Source: DASYTH01 sp035942955
Lineage (GTDB): Bacteria; Actinomycetota; Actinomycetes; Mycobacteriales; Pseudonocardiaceae
Assembly: GCF_035942955.1 (NCBI RefSeq)
Contig: NZ_DASZCQ010000313.1
Coordinates: 1-51,877 of the forward strand
DNA: 51,877 nucleotides
Reading direction: 5' to 3'
Both the position numbers and the translations under genes were made by a program. Of this stretch, positions 1-10,312 are shown in pieces (position 1 is the stretch's first letter; each line of letters begins with the position of its first letter). The notes below the pieces were generated by a model. That model saw only the letters and a program-made list of their open reading frames with translations. It ran no database searches and was not told where the DNA came from.

Positions 1-294
1 GGGCCGCGGCCGTCCTTTCTGCACCCGATTCGGCCACCCACCGGCCTCTCGGTGATCACGCCTGCGCCACCCTGGAACCATGCCCGGCCCTGCAGGCAGG
101 CGCAGGGCTCCGGCAAAGCTGGGCTACCGCAACGCGTCACACGGCGGGAACCGCCGCCCGCCAACGAAAGTCAGCCCGGCAGGGACCTGTGCGCCCCCAC
201 CCCGCAAACCACCGCCCGCCAACGCAAACCAGCCCGGCAGGCAACCCAAGCCCCCACCCCCGGGCCCCACCCGGACCCCCGGCCCGCACCGCCG
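1..294. other. Non-coding 3' flank of pepN
   Basis: No gene is visible here. The stretch is C-rich and carries two copies of a roughly 60-bp periodic repeat (149-240) that recurs at 7881-8110 and 48479-48614. The overlapping open frames are low-complexity Pro/Arg/Ala translations without a ribosome binding site. Confidence 0.6.
149..240. repeat. Two copies of the ~60-bp CGCCAACG repeat
   Basis: Copies begin at 149 and 207 (spacing 58). Each has the core ACCNCCGCCCGCCAACG followed by an AGCCCGGCAG block. The same core and period occur 3' of nei and between the radical SAM and subtilase genes. Confidence 0.7.
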
Positions 295-2859
295 TCAGGA
301 CTGGTCGAACTCCCGCGCCGCCAAGGCCCGGACGATGCCCGCTCGGCCCTCGGAGACCAGGCGGCGGAGGGCCGGCGGGTGGGAGTTTTCGGACAGCCAG
401 GCGTCGGCGGCGTCGACCGTCTCCTGTGCCACGGCCCACGCGGGGAACAGGCCGAGGACCGTGGGCTGGGCGCGTTCGCTTGAGCGGCGCTCCCAGACTC
501 CGGCCACGTCGGCGAAGTAGCGGTTGGTGAAGGGGGCGAGCAGCTCCTTCTGGCTGGGGTGGGAGAAGCCGGAGATGATCGACTCGTTGATCGCGTTGGG
601 CAGCTCGTCGTCGTGGACGGCGCGGCGCCAGGCTTCGTTCTTGGAGGCGATGTTGGGGCGGAGGGCGCGGGCTCGTTCGGCTTGGCGGTGGCCGGTGGCG
701 GTGGAGTCCTGTTCGAGTAGCTGGTCGATGTCCTCGTCGGACGCGGCGCCGTGGGCGACGAGGGCCTGGGTGAGGCGCCAGCGTAGGTCGGTGTCGACGG
801 TGAGGCCGGGGAGTGGGGCGGAGTTGTCCAGCCAGCCACGGAGGGTGGCCAGGGTGTCGTCTTCCAGCGCCGAGGAGGACAGGGCGTTGACGAAGGCGAG
901 TTGGTGGTCGGAGCCCGGTTCGACGGTGCGGGCCAGCTCGAGGATGCGGCCGGTGAACATCCGCCAGCCCTGGGGCGCCCAGGCCGGGTCGGCGTAGGAC
1001 CCGATCGCGGTCTGGGCCTGCATGAGCAGCCGTTGGACGACGCCGACCTCGGTCTCGGCTGGCAGGCCGTGGCAGACCAGCGTGACGAAGTCGCGGGCCT
1101 TGAGCTCGGCCTCCCTGGTCATCTCCCAGGCGGCCGACCAGCACAGGGTGCGGGGGAGCGGCTCGACGATGTCGCCGATCCGGTCGATCAGCGTGGTGAG
1201 CGAGTCGGGGTCGAGCCGCATGGTGCAGTAGCTCAGGTCGTCGTCGTTGACCAGCACCAGTTTGCCGCGGGAGATGCCGACCAGGTCCGGCACCTCGGTT
1301 CGCTCGCCGGCCACGTCGACCTCGAGCCGGTGGGTGCGGACCAGCTTGCCGGCGCCGTCGTCGTCGTAGATGCCGACCGCCACGCGGTGGGTGCGCAGCT
1401 CCCCGCCGCCGGGCTTGGCGCCGCCCTGCATGATCGCGAAGTCGGCGAACCGGCCGTCGGAGGCCACGGTGAACGCCGGGCGCAGGGCGTTGAGCCCGGT
1501 GGTTTCCAGCCACTGCGCGCTCCACCAGGACAGGTCCCGGCCGGATGCCTCCTCGAGCGCGGCGAGCAGGTCGGCCAGGGTGGCGTTGCCCCAGGCGTGC
1601 TTGTCGAAGTACAAGCGTAGGCCGGCGAGGAAGTTGTCCAGGCCGACGTAGGCGGCCAGCTGCTTGAGCACGCTGGCGCCCTTGGCGTAGGTGATCCCGT
1701 CGAAGTTGACCTCGACCGCCTGCAGGTCGGGGATGTCCGCGGCGATCGGGTGGGTCGAGGGGAGCTGGTCCTGCCGGTAGGCCCAGGACTTCTCGATGTT
1801 GGCGAAGCTGGTCCAGGCGTGCACGTACTCGGTGGCCTCGGCCTGTGCGAGCACGCTGGCGAAGGTGGCGAACGACTCGTTCAGCCACAGGTCGTCCCAC
1901 CAGCGCATGGTGACCAGGTCGCCGAACCACATGTGCGCCATCTCGTGCAGCACGGTCTCGCACCGGCGCTCGTAGGCGTACCGGGTGACCCGGCTGCGGA
2001 AGACGTAGTCCTCGAGGAACGTCACGCAGCCGGCGTTCTCCATGGCGCCGGCGTTGAACTCCGGCACGAAGCACTGGTCGTACTTGCCGAACGGGTAGGC
2101 CACGCCGAAGTTGCGGTGGAAGTAGTCGAAGCCCTGCTTGGTCTCGGTGAACAGCCGCTCGGCGTCCATGTACTCGGCGAGCGAGGCCCGGCAGTAGATG
2201 CCGAGCGGAATCGTGGCCAGCTCGTCGCGGTACTCGTCGCGCCATTCCGCGTACGGGCCGGCGACCAGGGCCACCAGGTAGGTCGACATCGGCTTGGTGG
2301 TGGGGAAGACGTGCCGGACGGCGCCCTCCGGAGTGTCCTCAGTGGACTCCACGTCGGCGTTGGAGCGCACCTTCCAGTCCCGCGGCGCGATCACCGTGAG
2401 CTGGTAGACCGCCTTGAGGTCGGGTTGGTCGAAGCAGGCGAACATGCGCTTGGCGTCCGCGGTCTCGAACTGCGTGTACAGGTACACGCCCTTGTCGACC
2501 GGGTCGACGAACCGGTGCAGGCCCTCGCCGGTGTTCATGTACGGGCAGGTGGCCCGCACGGTCACCGTGTTGCGCTCGGCCAGCGCGGGCAGCGCGATCC
2601 CGTCCTCCTGGCGGTAGCCGGACAGGTCGAGCGGCCAGCCGTTGAGCTCGGCGTGCTGCACCGAGTCGGCGACCAGGTCGATCCAGCTCGACGCGCCGGG
2701 GCGGCGGCTGCGGAATGTGACGGTCGTGCTCGAGCGGAACGTGGACTCCCCGGGGTTGCCGATGCCGTCGGTGAGGTCGAGCTCGATGGCATACGACTCC
2801 ACCTCGAGCAGCGCCGCGCGCCGCTGGGCTTCGTCACGGGTCAGGTTGGGGGCGGCCAC
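295..2859 (-). CDS. pepN: Aminopeptidase N, M1 family zinc metallopeptidase
   Basis: This 854-aa cytoplasmic enzyme removes N-terminal amino acids from peptides and completes the breakdown of proteins cut by Clp and other proteases. The M1 signature is intact: the exopeptidase motif GAMEN at about residues 271-275, the zinc motif HEMAH at 305-309 and the third ligand in NESF near 328. Length is normal for actinobacterial PepN. The start is a GTG preceded by GAGGTGA four bases upstream (2864-2870). It is divergent from the DsbA-like gene, the same arrangement as Rv2467 and Rv2466c in M. tuberculosis. Its 3' end runs into a repeat-bearing non-coding stretch. Confidence 0.97.
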   Translation of the reverse strand: MAAPNLTRDEAQRRAALLEVESYAIELDLTDGIGNPGESTFRSSTTVTFRSRRPGASSWIDLVADSVQHAELNGWPLDLSGYRQEDGIALPALAERNTVTVRATCPYMNTGEGLHRFVDPVDKGVYLYTQFETADAKRMFACFDQPDLKAVYQLTVIAPRDWKVRSNADVESTEDTPEGAVRHVFPTTKPMSTYLVALVAGPYAEWRDEYRDELATIPLGIYCRASLAEYMDAERLFTETKQGFDYFHRNFGVAYPFGKYDQCFVPEFNAGAMENAGCVTFLEDYVFRSRVTRYAYERRCETVLHEMAHMWFGDLVTMRWWDDLWLNESFATFASVLAQAEATEYVHAWTSFANIEKSWAYRQDQLPSTHPIAADIPDLQAVEVNFDGITYAKGASVLKQLAAYVGLDNFLAGLRLYFDKHAWGNATLADLLAALEEASGRDLSWWSAQWLETTGLNALRPAFTVASDGRFADFAIMQGGAKPGGGELRTHRVAVGIYDDDGAGKLVRTHRLEVDVAGERTEVPDLVGISRGKLVLVNDDDLSYCTMRLDPDSLTTLIDRIGDIVEPLPRTLCWSAAWEMTREAELKARDFVTLVCHGLPAETEVGVVQRLLMQAQTAIGSYADPAWAPQGWRMFTGRILELARTVEPGSDHQLAFVNALSSSALEDDTLATLRGWLDNSAPLPGLTVDTDLRWRLTQALVAHGAASDEDIDQLLEQDSTATGHRQAERARALRPNIASKNEAWRRAVHDDELPNAINESIISGFSHPSQKELLAPFTNRYFADVAGVWERRSSERAQPTVLGLFPAWAVAQETVDAADAWLSENSHPPALRRLVSEGRAGIVRALAAREFDQS

Positions 2860-2971
2860 TGATCACCTCGACTGGACTGTCGTTACTGACAATCACATCC
2901 AATCACGTCGGGGGACTGAGGTCTTCGGTTGCATGGGAAGAACCGGCCGTCCAACCGATGTTGACCGGGGT

Positions 2972-3586
2972 ATGACTGCCCCCACCAAGACCTCCATCGA
3001 CTTCTACTTCGACCCGATGTGCCCGTTCGCCTGGATCACCTCGCGCTGGATCCTGGAGGTGGAGCGGCAGCGCGACGTCGATCTCCGGTTCCGGGTGATG
3101 AGCCTCGCGGTGCTCAACGAGGGCCGCGAGCTCGGCGAGGACTACGCGGAGTTCCTCGCCAAGGCCTGGGGCCCGGTCCGAGTGCTCATCGCCGCCGCCC
3201 AGCACCACGGCGAGGGCGTCCTGCGCGACCTGTACACCGCCATGGGCACCCGGTTCCACAACCAGGGCAACAAGGACACCGACGCCGTGATCAAGGAGTC
3301 CCTTGCCGAGGTCGGCCTGCCCGTGGAGCTGGCCGACGCCGCCCGAAGCACCGACTACGACGAGGCCCTGCGCAAGAGCCACCACGAGGGCATGGACCCG
3401 GTCGGCCTCGACGTCGGCACCCCCACCATCCACGTCGACGGCGTCGCCTTCTTCGGCCCCGTCCTGACCTCCATCCCGCGCGGCGAGGACGCCCTGCGCC
3501 TGTTCGACGGAACCGTCGCCGTGGCCAGCTTCCCCGACTTCTTCGAGATCAAGCGCACCCGGTCCCGGGATCTGAACTTCGACTAA
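2972..3586 (+). CDS. DsbA-family protein, Rv2466c (mycothiol nitroreductase) type, CPFA active site
   Basis: This 204-aa thioredoxin-fold protein with a helical insert closely follows the family of M. tuberculosis Rv2466c, a mycothiol-dependent reductase, along its whole length (HNQGN, LRKSHH and GTPTIHV segments are recognisable). Rv2466c has a CPWC redox pair. Here the site reads C17-P-F-A20, so the resolving cysteine is absent and only a monothiol mechanism with mycothiol is possible. I chose the ATG at 2972 because it gives the family N-terminus; the frame is open further upstream but that part is not family-like. No good Shine-Dalgarno is seen. It is divergent from pepN. Confidence 0.9.
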   Translation: MTAPTKTSIDFYFDPMCPFAWITSRWILEVERQRDVDLRFRVMSLAVLNEGRELGEDYAEFLAKAWGPVRVLIAAAQHHGEGVLRDLYTAMGTRFHNQGNKDTDAVIKESLAEVGLPVELADAARSTDYDEALRKSHHEGMDPVGLDVGTPTIHVDGVAFFGPVLTSIPRGEDALRLFDGTVAVASFPDFFEIKRTRSRDLNFD

Positions 3587-3618
3587 CCTCGACGGGAGCG
3601 TCAAGTTTTGGAGGACCA

Positions 3619-5029
<1,411 letters not shown>

Positions 5030-5052
<23 letters not shown>

Positions 5053-5743
5053 GGTACTCGGCGGCCAGCTCGTCGCGCTGGTTGGCCACGTACGCCCGGT
5101 CCACCGGGTTGCCGTGCCCCGGCACGATCACCTCGGGCCGCAGCGTCAGCAGAACGTCCATTGTGGACGGCCACTCGCGCGGGTAGGCGTCCGGACCGAC
5201 CACGGGCGGCGCGCCCTCCTCGACCAGGTCGCCCGCGAACAGCACGGCGGCGTCCGGCACGTGCGCCACGACGTCGCCGCCGGTGTGCCCGCGGCCGGGA
5301 TGCAGCAGGGTGACCTTCCGGTCGCCGAGGTCCAGCTCCTCCGCCGCGACGACCAGCTCGGTCGGCACCACCACACGCGCCGCGGCGACCCGGTCGGCCA
5401 GCTCGGGCTTGCCGGACTCGCGGAAGTAGCGCACGCCCCGGCCGCGGTGCTCCTCGGCGTTGGTGGCGATCTCGTCGGCGCACCGCGGATGCGCCCAGAC
5501 CGCGCCCTTGGGGAGCGCGGCCGTGCCGAAGAAATGGTCCCAGTGCGCGTGGGTGATCAGCACCGTGCACGGCAGCGGCGTCACCTCGCGGACCGCCGCC
5601 CGCCACGCCGCGCCGTGCGCCTCGTCGGTGCCGCTGTCGATCAGCAGGCAGCTCTCGCCGCCCACGATCAGCCCGAGCGTCTGGTCCAGCTCCTCGTGCC
5701 GCCGGACGAACACCCGGTCGGCCACCTCGATCATCCTGCCCAT
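5030..5743 (-). CDS. Metallo-beta-lactamase-fold hydrolase
   Basis: This 237-aa protein has the binuclear zinc motif HAHWDH at residues 65-70, a later GHTGGD with the third-strand histidine, the bridging Asp in FAGDLV and PGHG near the C-terminus, the normal order for glyoxalase-II/SoxH-like hydrolases. It probably hydrolyses a small ester or thioester; I cannot name the substrate. It overlaps the start of the comB-like gene by 13 bp and is likely translated from the same message. The 3' end overlaps the aldehyde dehydrogenase gene. Confidence 0.88.
5156..5168. repeat. GTCCA-N3-TGGAC palindrome
   Basis: Exact copy, spacer TTG, inside the MBL hydrolase gene, where it spells Ser-Thr-Met-Asp. 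It is identical to the copy at 7116-7128. Confidence 0.6.
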
Positions 5744-6513
5744 CGTTCGAACACCCCGTCCACGAGCATCGGCACCACGTCACTGCAGTCAACCCGCCCG
5801 GCCAGCTCCACGTCGACCGGCACCCCGGCATGCGCGAGCTCCCGGCCCGACACCGACCCGGCCAGCAGCTCCGCCACCCGGCCGTCGGCGGCCGCGTAGC
5901 TCAACGCGGCGAGCTCGGCCTCGGGCGAGCGGTTCGCGTCGTCGCCAAGCGCCCGCACGATCGCGCCCGCGCCGAGCACCTCCTCGAGCGACGGCCGGAG
6001 GCCGCGTACTTCCGTGTGGTGCCAACGCTCTCCGGCCGGCACCACGCCGATCGGGCGGTCCCGGGCCAGCGTCCGCGCGGCGGCGCCGACCGCCGAGGCG
6101 TTGCGCAGGCAGCCGGCCAGCACGGTGGCGCCCAGCTCCGCGGCGGCGGCGCACAGGGTGGCGCCGTTGGGTGAGGCGATCGCCAGGAACGTGCCCTCCG
6201 GCAGGTCGACGAGCGACGACGGCCGCAGCGTCCACTCGGTCGCCTGCTCCGCGACGGTGAAGCCTTCCGCCGTCCGGCTCAGGCCCGACCGGGTCAGCAC
6301 GGCGCCCGCCCGGCGCGCGGCCTCGCCGGCCCGCTCATCGCGCCAGGGCAGCGGCAGCACCCGACCGCCCCGGCCGAGCGCGACGTCCACCGAGGTGGTG
6401 AACACCAGCACGTCGACGATCACCAGCACGGCGCAGTGCGGCGCCAGCTCCCGCACCCCGTCGGCGCCCCACTCGAGCCGAACCGCGTACCCGTCCTGGG
6501 CGTAGACCGTCAC
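5731..6513 (-). CDS. 2-phosphosulfolactate phosphatase family protein (ComB-like)
   Basis: This 260-aa protein carries the ComB fold signatures: an N-terminal VIVDVLVFTTS segment with the Mg-binding Asp, SPNGA near the middle and VPAGERW further on. In methanogens ComB dephosphorylates phosphosulfolactate for coenzyme M. Actinobacteria lack coenzyme M in general and keep ComB homologues of unknown substrate, so this is a phosphatase of unknown role. The start is a GTG with GGAGG a few bases upstream. It is divergent from rpiB by 16 bp and overlaps the next gene by 13 bp, forming a two-gene operon. Confidence 0.83.
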   Translation of the reverse strand: MTVYAQDGYAVRLEWGADGVRELAPHCAVLVIVDVLVFTTSVDVALGRGGRVLPLPWRDERAGEAARRAGAVLTRSGLSRTAEGFTVAEQATEWTLRPSSLVDLPEGTFLAIASPNGATLCAAAAELGATVLAGCLRNASAVGAAARTLARDRPIGVVPAGERWHHTEVRGLRPSLEEVLGAGAIVRALGDDANRSPEAELAALSYAAADGRVAELLAGSVSGRELAHAGVPVDVELAGRVDCSDVVPMLVDGVFERWAG

Positions 6514-6517
6514 CCGC

Positions 6518-6523
6518 TACCCT
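6518..6523 (+). promoter_or_regulatory. -10 hexamer TACCCT of a leaderless rpiB message
   Basis: TANNNT lies six bases before the GTG start of rpiB, so transcription would begin at or next to the start codon. Confidence 0.5.
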
Positions 6524-6529
6524 CCAGCC

Positions 6530-7000
6530 GTGCGTGTGTATCTGGGAGCCGACCATGCCGGCTTCGAGCTCAAGCAGCATCTCGCGGAGCATCTCTCCGG
6601 CGCCGGGCACGAGGTGATCGACGTCGGCCCCGCCACCTACGACCCGGACGACGACTACCCGCCGTACTGCGTCGAGACGGCCCGCCGCGTGGTCGCCGAC
6701 GCCGGCAGCCTGGGCGTGGTGATCGGCGGCTCCGGCAACGGCGAGCAGATCGCGGCCAACAAGGTCGCCGGCTGCCGTGCCGCCCTCGCCTGGAGCGTGG
6801 AGACCGCCCGGCTGGCCCGCCAGCACAACGACGCCCAGGTGATCGGCATCGGTGCGCGCATGCACGACGCCGCCGAGGCCACCGCGATCGTGGAGGAGTT
6901 CCTGGCCACCCCGTTCTCCGGCGGCGAGCGGCATGCCCGGCGGATCGCCCAGCTGGCCGAGTACGAGCGCACCGGAACACCGCCCGCGCTCCCGTCCTAG
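6530..7000 (+). CDS. rpiB: Ribose-5-phosphate isomerase B
   Basis: This 156-aa enzyme interconverts ribose 5-phosphate and ribulose 5-phosphate in the non-oxidative pentose phosphate pathway. The N-terminal GADHAGFELK motif and GGSGNGEQIAANK are those of the mycobacterial-type RpiB, which uses a glutamate (in NGEQ) where the E. coli enzyme has cysteine. The start is GTG. There is no ribosome binding site but a -10 hexamer sits six bases upstream. The glycosylase gene follows after 11 bp, as in M. tuberculosis (Rv2465c-Rv2464c). Confidence 0.96.
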   Translation: MRVYLGADHAGFELKQHLAEHLSGAGHEVIDVGPATYDPDDDYPPYCVETARRVVADAGSLGVVIGGSGNGEQIAANKVAGCRAALAWSVETARLARQHNDAQVIGIGARMHDAAEATAIVEEFLATPFSGGERHARRIAQLAEYERTGTPPALPS

Positions 7001-7011
7001 AAGCGCGCACC

Positions 7012-7815
7012 GTGCCAGAGGGACACACGCTGCACCGGCTCGCCCGCCGGCACCAGCGCTACTTCGGCGGCCAACCGGTCGCGGTCTCCAGCCCGCAGGG
7101 CCGGTTCACCGCGGCGTCCATTGTGGACGGACAGATACTGCGCCGGGCCGAGGCGCACGGCAAGCACCTGTTCCACCGGTACGGTCCCAACGCGACGGTG
7201 CACGTCCACCTGGGGCTGTACGGCACGTTCGTCGAGCACCCGGTCCCGCTCGGGCCGCCCGTGGGTGAGGTACGCATGCGGATGGTCGGCGCCACACTCG
7301 GCACCGACCTGCGCGGCCCGGCCGCGTGCGAGCTGCTGACCGACGCCGAGGTGGCCGCGCTGCGCTCCCGGCTCGGCCCCGACCCGCTGCGCCGCGACGC
7401 CGACCCGGACCGCGCCTGGGCCCGGATCTCCACCTCCCGCGCCCCGCTGGCCGGCCTGCTCCTCGATCAGGCCGTGGTGGCCGGCGTCGGCAACGTCTAC
7501 CGCGCCGAGATCCTGTTCCGGCACGGCATCCCGCCGCTGCTCCCCGGCCGCTCCCTCAACCGTCCACTCTGGACAGAGCTATGGTCCGACCTGGTCACTC
7601 TGATGCGCCAAGGCGTCCGCCGCGGCCGCATCGACACGGTGCGCGACGAGCACCTCCCCGAGGCCATGGGCCGCGACCCGCGCCGCGACCGGCACGGCGG
7701 CGAGGTGTACGTCTACCGCCGAGCCGGCCAACCCTGCCTGGTCTGCGGCACCGAGATCGCCACCCGACTGCTCGCCGCCCGCAAGCTCTACTGGTGCCCC
7801 ACCTGCCAGGCCTAA
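7012..7815 (+). CDS. nei: Fpg/Nei-family DNA glycosylase/AP lyase (Nei1 type)
   Basis: This 267-aa enzyme excises oxidised pyrimidines and nicks the abasic site. After removal of the initiator residue it begins PEGH, giving the catalytic proline and glutamate; the conserved lysine is K51 in HGKHLF. The helix-two-turn-helix is in the GVGNVYRAEILF region (about 158-169), and a C-terminal zinc finger uses C242, C245, C262 and C265. The start is a GTG at 7012, required to place the proline at position 2. It sits 11 bp after rpiB and is probably cotranscribed. Two GTCCA-N3-TGGAC palindromes lie within the gene. Confidence 0.95.
   Translation: MPEGHTLHRLARRHQRYFGGQPVAVSSPQGRFTAASIVDGQILRRAEAHGKHLFHRYGPNATVHVHLGLYGTFVEHPVPLGPPVGEVRMRMVGATLGTDLRGPAACELLTDAEVAALRSRLGPDPLRRDADPDRAWARISTSRAPLAGLLLDQAVVAGVGNVYRAEILFRHGIPPLLPGRSLNRPLWTELWSDLVTLMRQGVRRGRIDTVRDEHLPEAMGRDPRRDRHGGEVYVYRRAGQPCLVCGTEIATRLLAARKLYWCPTCQA
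7116..7128. repeat. GTCCA-N3-TGGAC palindrome
   Basis: Exact copy, spacer TTG. In the glycosylase frame it encodes Ser-Ile-Val-Asp and uses ATT, a rare codon here. Confidence 0.6.
7562..7574. repeat. GTCCA-N3-TGGAC palindrome
   Basis: Exact copy, spacer CTC, inside the glycosylase gene but in a different reading phase from the copy at 7116. The shared word is therefore not explained by a shared peptide. Confidence 0.6.
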
Positions 7816-7822
7816 CCCCCGC

Positions 7823-7864
7823 GTGTCCCGCCCTCGTGCAGCCGTGTCCCGCCCTCGTGCAGCC
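7823..7864. repeat. Perfect 21-bp tandem duplication
   Basis: Two adjacent identical 21-bp units starting GTGTCCCGCC lie just after the nei stop codon, directly before the ~60-bp repeat array. Confidence 0.85.
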
Positions 7865-7880
7865 GCGCCCCACGCCAACC

Positions 7881-8110
7881 GCCAACCGCCGCCCGCCGAC
7901 GCAACCCGACCCGGGAACGAGCCGCGCGTCCCCCACCCCATGCCAACCGCCGTCCGCCGACGCAACCCGACCCGGGAACGAGCCGCGCGACTTCACCCAC
8001 GCCAACCGCCGCCCGCCGACGCAACCCGACCCGAGAACGAGCCGCGCGTCGCCACCCCATGCCAACCGCCGCCCGCCAACGCACCTCAACCACGCACCAG
8101 AGCCGCGCGC
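7881..8110. repeat. Four tandem copies of the ~60-bp CGCCAACG repeat
   Basis: Units begin at 7881, 7942, 8001 and 8061 (spacings 61, 59 and 60). Each starts GCCAACCGCCGCCCGCC and contains ACGCAACCCGACCC and GAGCCGCGCG. The unequal spacing breaks any reading frame, so this is not a coding repeat. The array fills the 343-bp convergent gap between nei and the next gene (7816-8158), which holds no gene. Confidence 0.85.
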
Positions 8111-8158
8111 CCCCACCCCCGGCCCCACCCCGGCGAACCCACCAACCCCTGAGCCGGC

Positions 8159-8950
8159 TCAGAACCCGCCGAAGTCGCCTCCGCCGAAGTCCCCACCCCC
8201 GAAGTCGCCGCCGAAGTCACCCCCGGCGTCGCCCCCGAAGTCGCCGCCGCTGTCACCGCCCTCGCCGCCGCCGTCACCGCCGGACTCCAGCGCGTCCTGC
8301 TGGCCGGCGTCGTAGCCGGCCTCCCAGGCGTGCGCGTCCGGGATGCCGTACATGCCGGAGAACATGGCGCTGAACAGCAGCATCGAGCCCAACCCCCAGG
8401 CGCCGGCGACCAGCGCCGGCTTCCACCACGGCTCGCTGTACCAGCCCTGCGGCACCGGCCGGCCGGCGACCCGGCCGCCGGGGAAGTAGTGCGGCGTGCG
8501 CTCGCCGGGCTCCGGCGACGCCTCGTACTCGTGGCCCTCCACCTCGACCCGGCGGTTCTCGGTGACCCGGCCCGCGCGCCGCGCCTCCGGGTCCTCGGGC
8601 AGCTCGGGACCGGGATCCAGGTCCATCGCGATGCGCGCGGCCCGCACGTAGTACAGCCCCTCGAGGGCCGTCTTCGTCACCAGCCGGGCCTGCTCGACCG
8701 TGTTCGCCTGCTCCATCTGGGAACCGGCCGCGGTGTACCGCTCCGCCGCGTCGGCCAGCGCCTGCTTGGCCGCGTCGTTGGTGCCGACCAGGTTCATCAC
8801 CTGGCCGCCGAGCCGCTCCACCCAGCGCCGGGCGTCGGCCTTGGCGTCGTCGAGCTGCTGCTGCCGGGCGGCCGCCCGGTTCTTGGCCAGCACCATGACG
8901 ACCGCGACAACGGCGAGGACCAGCGCGATCACGATGATCGTCCCGGTCAT
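8159..8950 (-). CDS. Two-TM membrane protein with Gly-Asp-Phe-rich C-terminal tail
   Basis: This 263-aa protein has an N-terminal membrane anchor (about residues 4-22) and a charged, Ala-rich, probably helical segment (23-110). A Pro/Arg-rich middle follows, then a second hydrophobic segment near 180-200 and a tail of GGDFGG units. Similar proteins, sometimes labelled DUF1542-like, occur in many actinomycetes with unknown function. The ATG has an AGGAGG ribosome binding site four bases upstream (8955-8960). It stands alone and converges on nei across the repeat array. The low-complexity tail may mediate self-association; that is inference. Confidence 0.75.
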   Translation of the reverse strand: MTGTIIVIALVLAVVAVVMVLAKNRAAARQQQLDDAKADARRWVERLGGQVMNLVGTNDAAKQALADAAERYTAAGSQMEQANTVEQARLVTKTALEGLYYVRAARIAMDLDPGPELPEDPEARRAGRVTENRRVEVEGHEYEASPEPGERTPHYFPGGRVAGRPVPQGWYSEPWWKPALVAGAWGLGSMLLFSAMFSGMYGIPDAHAWEAGYDAGQQDALESGGDGGGEGGDSGGDFGGDAGGDFGGDFGGGDFGGGDFGGF

Positions 8951-9035
8951 GGAACCTCCTGGGGTGAGCCACCGGCATGTGTCCGCGAACCGGACAACTT
9001 ACCCGCACAACGGCGACCCCGCCTCCGCGGTTCCC

Positions 9036-10289
9036 TCAGAAATCCTCGAGGCAGCCCGGCTCACGGTCGTGCAGGAACGCCAGCGAGGTCCGGGCCAGCG
9101 CGCCGCGCCGCAACTCCCGCACCCGCCCGGCTGCGGCCAGCGTGGCCAGCCGGGTGCCACCGAGGTAGGCCGCGCCGAGCGCTTCCACGCCCAGCGCCAG
9201 GTCCGGGTCGGCCGCCGAGCGCTCGACCTCGGCCCGCCCGTCCTCGCCCACCGCCAGCCGCCAGCGGCCGGCGTTCCACGGGCACAGCTCGTCGGCCACC
9301 TCGAGCACGACGTCCACCGGCACCGCGTACCGGCGGGCCGCCAGCGCCCGGTCGACGTCGACAAGGCGCACCCACAGCGCGTCGAACATGGTGCGCACGG
9401 CCGCCCTCGAGTCGGCGAGCATGTGCACCAGCGGCTCGTCGACGGCCAGCCGCATGGTGACCTCGCCGACGAGGTCGATGTCCAGCACGTACCGGCAGAT
9501 CGCCGCGTACGCCGGCGGGTTCGCCGCGACCAGGGTGCGCACGGTCACCGGTGAGCGGGGGCCGCGGTCCTGCCACTCCTGCCTGGTGCGATACACGGCG
9601 TAACCCTCGGGATGCACCGCGAACCGGTAGGCGGTCTGGCCGCGGCGGGACGGCTCGGCGTCGAACAGGTGGTAGTCCCAGGCGCCGTCGGTCCGGTCGA
9701 GATACCCGACCCGGTCCGCCCACACACTCTCGTAGATCTTGCGGATCAGCGGAAGGGCCTGCTCCCGCGGCAGCTCCCGGACCGGCGCGGGATCGACCTC
9801 GACATCCCGCCGGAACGCCGCGCCGCGCGGCAGCGCCAACCGCACATACTGCGTGGCGAGGCCGTAGCCGAAGCGCCCGTAGATCCCGCCCTCGGAGGCC
9901 CAGAGCGCGGCGATCGGCTCCCCGGTCTCGTGCAGGCCGGCCAGCTGCGTACGCATGATCATGCTCAGCACCCCGCGCCTGCGGTGCCCGGGGGCGACCC
10001 CGATCGACGTCACCGCGGCCGCCGGAATCGGACCGGCACCCGGCACGACCAGTCGCCGGGTGAGCAGCTGCCCGGAGCCGATCATCTCCGCGCCGTCGAA
10101 CACCCCGTGGCTGCGGGCGGGCTCGAACACGGTGCGTTCCGAGGCAAGGAAATCGTCGTTGTGGTCGATGAGAAACGCGGACGCGAGCACCGCGCTGAAC
10201 GCGGGCAGATCGGCATCGGTCAGCGTGCGGATCGTCAGCAGCTGATCACTCTGGGGCGCAACGGACACTCCGCCGTCATACCCGGCCAC
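9036..10289 (-). CDS. Eis-family GNAT N-acetyltransferase
   Basis: This 417-aa protein has the three-part Eis architecture. An N-terminal GNAT domain contains the acetyl-CoA loop VAPGHRRRGVLSMIM (about residues 94-108). A second GNAT-like region and a C-terminal SCP2-like domain follow, ending in ...LEDF, the terminal carboxylate that Eis enzymes use in catalysis. Mycobacterial Eis acetylates aminoglycosides and lysines; the substrate here is unknown. The open frame starts with GTG at 10289, and a second GTG at 10268 is also possible; neither has a strong ribosome binding site. It is divergent from the MMPL transporter. Confidence 0.88.
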   Translation of the reverse strand: MAGYDGGVSVAPQSDQLLTIRTLTDADLPAFSAVLASAFLIDHNDDFLASERTVFEPARSHGVFDGAEMIGSGQLLTRRLVVPGAGPIPAAAVTSIGVAPGHRRRGVLSMIMRTQLAGLHETGEPIAALWASEGGIYGRFGYGLATQYVRLALPRGAAFRRDVEVDPAPVRELPREQALPLIRKIYESVWADRVGYLDRTDGAWDYHLFDAEPSRRGQTAYRFAVHPEGYAVYRTRQEWQDRGPRSPVTVRTLVAANPPAYAAICRYVLDIDLVGEVTMRLAVDEPLVHMLADSRAAVRTMFDALWVRLVDVDRALAARRYAVPVDVVLEVADELCPWNAGRWRLAVGEDGRAEVERSAADPDLALGVEALGAAYLGGTRLATLAAAGRVRELRRGALARTSLAFLHDREPGCLEDF

Positions 10290-10312
10290 GCCGCGCGGCG
10301 CGACTCATTTTC

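Noticed and set aside
7881..8110. A CRISPR array
   Set aside because: There are only four units with imperfect repeats and no alternation of constant repeat and unique spacer. No cas genes are in the window.
7823..8152. A Pro-rich 109-residue protein after nei
   Set aside because: It is the translation of the tandem repeats. Units are 61, 59 and 60 bp apart, so the frame shifts between units; there is no ribosome binding site.
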